DNA of 64,000 nucleotides from Agriotes lineatus (Eukaryota; Arthropoda; Insecta; Coleoptera; Elateridae): NCBI GenBank assembly GCA_940337035.1, contig CALNHX010002984.1, positions 97,981 to 161,980 of the forward strand, written 5' to 3'. The translations under genes were made by a program, and so were the position numbers. The notes beneath the pieces were generated by a model, which had not been told where the DNA came from, made no database searches, and was given only the letters and a program-made list of their open reading frames with translations. This document shows, piece after piece, positions 56,455 to 64,000 of the stretch. The first letter of the stretch is position 1. Each line of letters opens with the position of its first letter.

Positions 56455-56845
56455 TATACAAGGTGAGTCAATATTCACTCCCCAGCCCTCGTATATCTCT
56501 TCTACAATTAAAAATAAGACAAAAATTAAGAATACTAAAGTTCTGAAAGCGCAGCCGTGTTCAAGTAAAATTGAAATAAACAATTTTTTAAGTTTCGTTT
56601 AATCTTAATAAATTCAAATACAAGACAAAACTTAAGATATTAAAGAAATAAAACTATCTGGGTCCATATAAACATCAGCAAAATACCTAATTTCTTAAGA
56701 AACCCTCAAAAATTTTACCATTTTCATTAACACACGTGTGTAAAACCTATGACTAAAGTTCCTGGCAACAGAATTGAAATTATCATCATTTATTTCTGCT
56801 ATTGGGGCAATAAAGTCATCCACTCCGGCAGGCTTCATTTTGTCT
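56455..56845 (-). pseudogene. Second copy of the mariner-superfamily relic at 16665
   Basis: Aligns with 16665-17040 over ~380 bases in the same orientation (ATTCACTCCCCA, GAAAGCGCAGCCGT, GTTCCTGGCAACAGAATTGA, GTCATCCACTCCGGCAGGC). On the minus strand it holds only PAGVDDFIAPIAEINDD, the C-terminal end of a DDE transposase. The similarity stops at 56840, where the copy is truncated. Confidence 0.75.
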
Positions 56846-58030
56846 TATTTTTAATAAACGGGGCTGCGCGCGCTATTGCGCGGTCTATTCTATTCAATTT
56901 ACCACCATTTTTAGGCCTATTACGTAGGGCCATTCCTTTCTGTTACACACTTGTTGCACAATCTCAGAAAACACAACATTTCGCATGGCAGGAAGCAGAG
57001 AGTTCTTTTGTGGAGGAAGAAATAGGGAAATACCCGTTCTCTAAACCAAGAGGAACGTTCCGTGGTGAGGTGGAAGCTCACTGCTTTCACCTATATAGGA
57101 ACTCTACTTTCACCTAACCGTTGAAAGGCTCCAAGAGGAGTCATCGCACTACTAATTGTCGACATGATCTAAAAAAAAAACACTTCAAAAAAGTCCCATA
57201 CGATCAGCACGTCATCGTATGTGCCTCGAGATGTCAAACTTGAAAAACCTCTGCTAAACATTTCGCCAATTTTCTAAATCAGGTCGATTCTCGATCTTAC
57301 ATCTATTTTCGATTCTTAATCTCATCGCTTCTGCCGAGTTATTGTTGTCACCGGTATCATGCCAACAGAAGGCGAAAAAGGAACAATGGTTGGCATCTCG
57401 AGACAACATGGATGACAGCAGATCACACGAATTACACCACACAAATATCACAAAAATACACACCACGAACTAACGTGTTGACGGGTATACAGTACAGTGC
57501 CTATATTAATGACAGTGTGGTCAATTTTGGTTCTGTTTCTGATTGGTTGTGTTAAAATCCGCCATTAAGAGTCGTTTCAATGTCCTATTAAATATTTTTA
57601 GCAGTGTGCCCATATTAAGTTACAAAAAGTTACTAATGTCAAATAAGACATTGACATTTTATAAATTATCTAAAGTAGCTCAGTTACTGAACACGGTCTA
57701 AGCATCAAAATAAATATTGTATCATAATTGATGTACACTTGTGTTATTTTATACACAAAAATAAAGTAAGTACGAATGCAAAATAAATTTTAAACAAGCC
57801 ATAATTTTGACTTTAGTAATATTTTGTTACTAAATGTCACTGACACCATATTTCAGTAATATTTCAGACGTTTTCAACTGAAAACCATTATTGTTAGTTT
57901 CAGTATCACCGTTTCAAAACAGGTTTTTTGATAAAACGGGAGTTATTTGTAGATAAACACCGGTGCAAGTTTTAATTAATGTTAACAATCTAAAGGAGAT
58001 CTGTTATCATTTGAAGAGAAAATAATTGCT
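56846..58030. other. No gene seen
   Basis: Mixed sequence without a family match. A short purine/pyrimidine-rich region at 57160-57180 (run of A) and TATACAGTACAGTGCC near 57487, a possible worn mariner-type end. Confidence 0.35.
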
Positions 58031-58945
58031 TAAAATGGGGCCCTCTCCAAGGGGGCCATCGGGGCTCCGCCTCTTTCCAAGGGGACTCATGGGGCACCGC
58101 CTCTCTCCAAGACCCCCGGGGCTCGGCCCCTCTCCAAGAGGGCCTTTGGGGCTTCGCCACTCTCCAAAGGGCCATCGGGGCTTTGCCTCTCTCCAAGGGG
58201 ACCCTCGGGGCTCTGCCCCTCTCTAAGTGGGCCCTCAGGGATCGGCCCCCCTCTCCAAGAGGGCCTTTAGGGGTTCGCCCCTCTCCAAGGGGCCATCGGG
58301 GCTTCGTCTCTCTCCAAGGGGGCCCTCGGGGCTCTGCTCCTCTTTAAGGGGCTTTCGGGGATCTGCCTCTCGGGCCAACGGGGCTCAGTCCCCTTTTTAA
58401 GGGGGCCCTCGGAGATCCGACCCTCTCCAAGGGGCCCACAGCGCTCCGCCCCTCTCCAAGGGGGCCCCTCGGAGCTCGGTCCCTCTCCAAGAGGGCCTTT
58501 GGGGCTTTGCCCCTCTCCAAGGGGGCCCTCGGGGATCTGCCTCTCGGGCTCACGGGGCTCAGTCCCTCTTCAAGGGGGCCCTCGTAAATCCGCCCCTCTC
58601 CAAGGGGGCTCACGGAGTTGCGCCCCTCTCCAAAAGGGTCCTCTCCAAAAGGCCCTCGGGGCTCCACCCCTCTCCATGGGGCCCACGGGGCTCGGCACCT
58701 CTCCAAGGGGCCATCGGGGCTTTGCCTCCCTCCAAGGGGGCCCTCGGGGTTCTGTCCCTCTCCAAGGGGGCCCTCGGGGCTCTGCCCCTCTTTAAGGGGC
58801 TTTCGGGGATCTGCCTCTCGGGCTCACGGGGCTCAGTCTCTTTTTAAGGGGGCGCTCGGGGACCCGTCTTTCTTTAAGGGGGCTTACGGGGCTCCGCCCT
58901 TCTCCAAGGGGTCTTCTCCAAAAGGCCCTCGGTGCTTCACCCCCT
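58031..58945. repeat. GC-rich minisatellite, ~30 bp unit, about 30 copies
   Basis: Consensus unit close to CTCTCCAAGGGGGCCCTCGG plus GGCTCTGCCC; units of 27-31 bp repeat from 58031 to 58945. Variant units with CTCTCGGGCTCACGGGGCTC recur every few copies, giving a higher-order pattern. Because 30 is a multiple of three, frames stay open on both strands (plus 58035-58226, 58499-58795, 58618-59130; minus 57990-58196, 58344-58706) with Gly/Pro/Arg/Ser-rich decapeptide repeats. Flanks are AT-rich, so the block is sharply bounded. I take the frames as a by-product of the repeat. Confidence 0.92.
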
Positions 58946-60267
58946 CTTCACCCAAATTGTCACCAGTAATCAGGAATCTTTTATGTTTGTTTCTGCACAA
59001 TATTTCAGTATCATCTAACTTTCATATACTTATATGGCAGAATGTGTGTACGCAAGCAATGGAGAGTACTCAACACTTTGTTGCAGTTGTTCAGTGGCGA
59101 AGGTGCAGTAATGTCCTAACAATTTATTAAAACCGATCGCCCTAAATCTTATTAATTTTAGAGTTTATATTACCGTTTTCGGGGTAAAAAATCCCACCAA
59201 TACTAGAAATTGTATGTCATTTTCGTCCTAGATTTAGCCAAATGTCCCCAGGCGGCGATCTTTATTTGATTTTAGAACAAGAACTCAAATGCACCCTAAC
59301 ACAAGAAGAGTTTTAGTGTCTATGGTATAAAATACTCGTCAATTCCTACAGTAAAAATTTTAATACGGAATCTTATGTATTGGTAAACCTATTATCAACT
59401 GCTATTCATGCTTATAGCAATCGTTTACGATTATAAATGCCTTCAGACCATATAGTATACATTTGAAATATTAAAATGGGGATTCAATGAGGTTCGACAA
59501 TAGTATGTTCTACAACTAGCCGCAGGCGAGTGTCATAAAGCCCTAAAAGTATGAAAAGTGCGTTTCACACGTGTTGTACACTATAATTTTTTTACGACTG
59601 CAAGCCGCCGCCTAGATTTCAAACATATGAGTTTTTAAGCGTGCGACAACGTTGTCGCACGTGTGAAATGTAAGATTTTCAGAGTTAAGAGTGTATTTTT
59701 TACCTATTTACTATTAATTTGAGACATCGTTAGATTCCGTTATATCCTTCCCGTTTCCCAATTTGTTTTGGTATCGAAAACCTTGCAACACCTAACTAAT
59801 ATAAAAGTTATTTTGTGATATAATTATAATCTGCTGGCTTCAATGTTATAAATCTGATAACCGATTTCTCTTCCGATCAGTATCAACATGTCGGTGCGGT
59901 CAATTCTGGATAATTTATCGTTTGTGGAATAATGACCACAAAACGCCAAACCAAACTGTTCCTAGAATACCAGAGATGGCTCTAGTTACGGCTACAACGA
60001 GATTAGAACTGTATGGATATTTTATAAGTAGTAAATGCTAGAGACTGGATTAAATTAGAAGAAATGTATAGGTGCTAGGTGCTACTATTATCCACATTGC
60101 CACCCTAAAATTTTTGTTTCAGTCACTCTACAGAAAAACTTAAATTTTCAGGTTTCGCTTGCAAAGTGCTTTTGACCATCTTGAAGCACCTTTCTATGCC
60201 AATGTTGACTCTGAACTGTATTTTTACAAGTATCTAAAGCTTCAAATTATTTAGATTAATCTATTTT
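58946..60267. other. No gene; partial module at about 59510-59680
   Basis: Contains GTTGTACACTATAATTTTTT followed by TACGAC at 59569-59600, resembling the Y/X border of the modular arrays, and a 22 bp perfect palindrome at 59640-59661. The rest is AT-rich and without frames. Confidence 0.5.
59640..59661. repeat. 22 bp perfect palindrome
   Basis: Core GTGCGACAACGTTGTCGCAC with one more C/G pair outside. It has no loop and lies beside a worn copy of the TCTACGAC module. Confidence 0.85.
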
Positions 60268-61020
60268 ATCTACGACAGTGTGTAAAATTGCCATTTAGTT
60301 GGCGGATGCTTAATAACATGTTTTCATTAGTTTACGTCGTCAGTAGTTACGTGTTTAAAAGATTTCATTATTAAGCACGTTGTTAGTAGCGCCGTGTTTT
60401 AAAATTTTTAAAACACGCAAAATTACGACCGGTTGCTGGTAATCCTAAGTTACATTGAAAAATATTTTTTATATTTACCGTGTTTTCTAGATTCTTCGTA
60501 GATAAAATATTGTACGATACACATGCGTAAAGCATCTTTAGTCACTCGCGGGGCTTAAAACGCTCGCTCACACCCGTTTTAACTCTACCCCACTCGTGAC
60601 TAAAGAGTAGCTTTACGCACTTGTATCGTAAATTACTATTATCTACGACAGTGTGTAAAATTGCCTTTTAGTCGGCAGTTTTAAGTTTGTAAAAGGACTG
60701 TTTAATAACATGTTTTCATTACGTCGTGAGTAGTAACGTATTTAAAAGATTTCATTAGGCAAGTTGTCAGTAGCAACATGTTTTAAATTTTTTTAAACAC
60801 GCTTAATTACGACCGGTTGTTGGCAATCCTAATTTACATTTAATTTTTGTTTATATTTACCGTGTTTTTTTAGATTCTATCGTAGATAAAATATTGTACG
60901 ATACACATGCGTAAAGCATTTTCAGTCACTCGCGGGGCTTAAAACGCTCGCTCACTCGCGTTTTAACTCTACCCCACACGTGAGTAATGAGTAGCTATAC
61001 GCACTTGTATCGTAATAGTA
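60268..61020. repeat. X-Y-X-Y tandem modules (TCTACGAC family, subtype D)
   Basis: X 60268-60503, Y 60504-60640, X 60641-60887, Y 60888-61020. Both X parts begin ATCTACGACAGTGTGTAAAA and end CGTAGATA; both Y parts begin AAATATTGTACGATACACAT and end CACTTGTATCGTAA. The second X starts where the first Y stops, so the array is a true tandem. Relative of 55764-56144. Confidence 0.85.
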
Positions 61021-61027
61021 ATTTTTG

Positions 61028-61143
61028 TATTAAGTGCGCGAAGTGAGTCTTTCTGTGCGTGAGAATGCCACTTTTTGACGAGGCGCTAGCCGAGTCAAAA
61101 AAGTAATTCGAACGCACAAAAACACTTCGTGCACGTAATACAA
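61028..61143. repeat. Y-like palindrome with GTGCGCGAAGTG ends
   Basis: TGTATTAAGTGCGCGAAGTG at the left, CACTTCGTGCACGTAATACA at the right; inner arms with TTTTTGACGAGGC / GCCGAGTCAAAAA. Adjacent to the preceding tandem array. Confidence 0.8.
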
Positions 61144-61572
61144 TAGTATATTATGTTATTAGGAACAATAGTTATATTTTATGTGGCGTGGCTGGACGGT
61201 TTATCTCCCGAGCTTGCGTTCTTCAAACGTTTATAAGAAAATCCGAAGAAAATTACTCAATCTCGTCAGCGGCAGATAATATTATTTGCTGCATGGCAAT
61301 AAAGTGACAGTTTAGCATCATCAATCCAGCAGTATAATGCCACTTTTACTGCCGTTTGAAGAAAAACAATATTTTTTTTACAACCGTCAAACAAGGATAT
61401 CAATATTATCAAAATTTTTGGCGCTCTAGTGCGTGAAATGCATTTTTTCACGTCGTCAATGGTAACGTAAATAAATATCCCATTTTTTAACACGTTGAAA
61501 AATGGCAAACTTCGTGCATTGATAACGACGCGCGAATGTCCCCTTTTTTTGACGGTTGTCGAAAAATTACTA

Positions 61573-61952
61573 TTTTCTACGATCGTGTCAAAATGACATT
61601 TTTTTGCACTGTTTCTAGTGTCAAAAGCGACGTTTGTAGCACTCTTATCATTAGCGTCCAAAATACATCTTATTCGCACGTTGCCGTTGGAGGCGTGTTT
61701 TAATAATTTATTAAAACACGCGTTGCCATAAATTTTAATGTCAACAAAACCTAGAATATCTAACACAATATGACGGAAAGGTGTCACCCAACTAAGTTTT
61801 TATATGTCTTTTACGATCGTAGAAAAAATAGCATATGATACAAGTGTTTAAGAGCCATTAAAGCACTGGCGACGTTAAAAGCACTCCGCTAGCCCGTCGT
61901 GCTCTTAAACTCGTCGCACGTGCTACTTATACACTTGTATCATAATATATTA
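61573..61952. repeat. X-Y module pair, TCTACGATCGTG subtype
   Basis: X part 61573-61826 starts TTTTCTACGATCGTG and ends ACGATCGTAGAAAA. Y part 61827-61952 starts ATAGCATATGATACAAGTG and ends CACTTGTATCATAATATATT, with GTTTAAGAGC / GCTCTTAAAC in the arms. The minus frame of 173 codons at 61266-61787 runs across this module and its left neighbour and looks like a chance frame. Confidence 0.8.
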
Positions 61953-63231
61953 TTTAGGAAACCACAATTACTTATGACACTGCTTGATAAACCTGCAGCC
62001 AAATATAAAAAAATCTTCAAAGGACTTTACTCAGAACTTCCCTCGCAAGTTTACTGTGTGCTAAATAATTTTAAAAATTAAAGAAAAAGAGGGGTGAAAA
62101 TATAGTAACGTTCCTAATAATACTGAAAAGATAAGTGAAAACACTTGGTAATGCAAATTACATCAATTTTCGAATAAAAAATAATACCAGCAGTGGGATT
62201 CGAAATTCAGCGCCGGTATCGCGAATGGAATTTCAACGGTTGGCAGTAATCCGACCGTTTGTCCCATGCGGCCACGTAAGACCCTTCGTATCTCTGAGAT
62301 GCAGCTGCATTAAACACAACACACTCACTTGTTACCCCTTTCTGTTTCTTACAACATGTGCTTCGAATCTGATTAATTTCATTTTCGTCAAGAGTAAAGC
62401 CCAAGCGATACGCAAATTACTATTTTTATTTATTTCTCAGTTGAAGCAAAAATAATTAAAATTTTATTTATATAAAGATTACCCTGTATATCTTGGGTTC
62501 AAAATATGCCCTTGCTCGGCGAGGATAAAAAACTGAGATACGTGCAAAATATTACTTTCATTGAAGTAATAGTTCTTGAGTTAAAGCAAAAATGAACAGA
62601 GTTTTATTGTGCTCACTAGGATGGTCCTTATTTACATATACAGTGTGAATAATATAAGACTATACATTGACAACTTTATTTTAGCATTAATCAATTTACC
62701 CATGATAGTAAGAACTGTTGGTTTTGAAATTACAATGAAATTATCCAGTTTCAATTAGTTCCTATAGTCACTGTGCTGTTATTTTGTTTACACACAACAT
62801 AGCAACATTAAATAAATTCCCTATGTCTAATTTTGCATAATTCGGCCATGTACAGTCTTACATTATTCTCACTGTATATGGCAACTTTAATTTATTTTAT
62901 TTTTGCAAACAGCTCCCCTTTATTCTGTTCCCATTTATGATACAAAAAAACACTAAAATTTCAAAAAAATTAAAACACTTTAACCCGTACTGCTTTAAGT
63001 CTACATTTTGAAAATATGCCAAATTCAGGTGAAGTTAATGTAAAATTAAAATTATTTTAAAAATCGATTGAAAGCTGTTACTTAAGTAAGGCACTGCAGT
63101 AAATGATTTAAAATAATAGAATACTGCTACTCAATTCAGCAACATCGTAGCTGCCATTGACTTTCTGTTTCTACTGCAGTTGAGGGACCTTGAGTGGCCT
63201 GCGTGGTCTGTTTGTTTAGTGTGACAGTTGT
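61953..63231. other. No gene seen
   Basis: AT-rich. A more balanced island at 62190-62400 has a 65-codon minus frame (62207-62404) without recognisable motifs. Confidence 0.35.
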
Positions 63232-64000
63232 TTGTATGCAGTGGAAGTATGTGATTGGCAAAATAAAGATGCCACGATCTATTTTTGTTTAGTGGATACT
63301 ATCAATAACCAAACTACTGGGAGTAAATTACCATCAAAGAGGCAGTGCTTAAGTAAATTAATATTTAATATGAAAGTTGTTAGGTTAAACTTACTTGAAA
63401 GTGCTTCTTTAGTTATCGATGAATGTTTAATTTTTTGCAAGAAAAGCTACAATACCCACGGATGATAGGTCACATTGTGTTAAAAAGTTGAAAAAGCTGT
63501 AAAACCCTTTAAGAAACCTAAAAAAAGCGCTACACAGAAATTAGAGTCATGCAGAGGGAAAGAACGTAACTTTGAAGAAAGTCTAGATAAATTGTTTGAT
63601 GCTGTCCATGTACAGCTGCGGAAACATAAAGCGGGACACTAAAATTTGCCGTAGATAAATTGTCTAAATGAACTCACTGTTGATGTTATCCCAAGCTGCA
63701 TATATTGCATTAACCAGTTCATTTTGGTTCACTGGCACATGATAGATATGATTTCATAAACAATTAGGAAGCCAAAATTAGAGTATTCAAATAGTGAAAA
63801 ATGGCGCTATAGGACCTGTCCCGGTTTATGTTTCCGCCACTGTACATGTTAAAAATTAAAGAAGATAAACACTTCTTACTGTTGCAAAGACAGAACGGAC
63901 GTGTTGGTTGCATGATTGGCATAAACAAGACATACGAAATGGAAACAAGAACAGAAAATAGAAATCGCAAATTATTAGAAAGAAAACAGAAAGAGGAATT
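63232..64000 (+). pseudogene. N-terminal part of the repetitive insect protein family, broken
   Basis: In 63232-63465 the frame ends with ESASLVIDECLIFCKK; one frame shift later KATIPTDDRSHCVKKLKKL, then ESCRGKERNFEESLDKLFDA up to 63612. A 230 bp MITE then interrupts, and the sequence continues with MLKIKEDKHFLLLQRQNGR, GCMIGINKTYEME and a basic, charged helix to the window end. From memory the family reads '...LVIxECxxFWxKARIP...HCVxKLExLY...LFDIAHANALxMIKIEEDKxFLLxQR..GRxGCMxGID'. It is found in many copies in insects and is uncharacterised; its C-terminal end seems to be what lies at 144-335. Dead: several frameshifts plus the MITE. Confidence 0.5.
63613..63842. mobile_element. 230 bp mariner-type MITE with TA duplication
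   Basis: Left end CAGCTGCGGAAACATAAAGC, right end (inverted) CAGTGGCGGAAACATAAACC; both continue into GGGACA. TA at 63611-63612 and 63843-63844. TIR of ~26 bp in Tc1/mariner style; no coding capacity. Confidence 0.9.

Noticed and set aside
58344..58706. Collagen-like Gly/Pro/Arg repeats on both strands as possible genes
   Set aside because: They follow from a 30 bp GC-rich tandem repeat; both strands and several frames are open alike, and no start context or conserved end is seen.
61266..61787. 173-codon open frame on the minus strand
   Set aside because: It runs across a module border and through inverted-repeat DNA, has no family feature and is rich in residues from AT-rich codons; best taken as chance.

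Overview
This 64 kb window is insect-type (arthropod) nuclear DNA, AT-rich and gene-poor, made almost entirely of transposable elements and their debris. The mix supports this reading: Jockey-like LINE, Ty3/gypsy LTR element, Penelope-like GIY-YIG remnant, two TTF/DUF4371-type hAT elements, several DD34D-type mariners, a Helitron-like end, a tRNA-derived SINE and many foldback/MITE families. I see no complete host gene, no rRNA, no convincing functional tRNA and no CRISPR array. The species cannot be named from the sequence.

Layout. 1-3.5 kb: the C-terminal end of a repetitive insect protein, then a GC-rich stretch with a 62-70 bp tandem repeat. 3.5-5.3 kb: a terminal-inverted-repeat (TIR) element around a broken gene. 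5.66-10.61 kb: a full-length Ty3/gypsy element on the minus strand with near-identical LTRs but two in-frame stops and a mutated integrase. 10.8-13.0 kb: an element with an intact DDE transposase ORF and an unusually long second-D-to-E spacer. 13-18.3 kb: foldback elements, a Helitron-like end and mariner relics. 18.3-27.0 kb: a hAT element whose transposase gene was hit by a mariner, which was itself hit by a 1.8 kb LTR; all junctions of the inner two can be read to the base. 28.2-30.0 kb: a second, decayed hAT. 31.4-32.9 kb: the clearest copy of a modular inverted-repeat array, with relatives at 46.5, 55.8, 60.3 and 61.6 kb. 42.9-46.5 kb: a Jockey-like LINE split by a 1.37 kb LTR. 47.4-48.0 kb: a foldback element whose arms are nine-copy arrays of a short motif. 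48.8-49.1 kb: a SINE with a 12 bp target duplication. 58.0-58.9 kb: a GC-rich minisatellite of about 30 bp. 63.2-64.0 kb: the N-terminal part of the same repetitive protein family seen at the left end, broken by a small MITE.

Most of the elements are dead or non-autonomous. The intact-looking coding sequence is the DDE transposase at 11.3-12.7 kb; the gypsy element looks young from its LTRs but is disabled. The best candidates for something undescribed are the alternating modular array (31.4-32.9 kb and relatives), the foldback with paired nine-copy arrays (47.4-48.0 kb), the TIR-bounded broken gene at 3.5-5.3 kb and the two long LTRs without any visible partner element. Family assignments rest on motif recognition from memory; no search was run.
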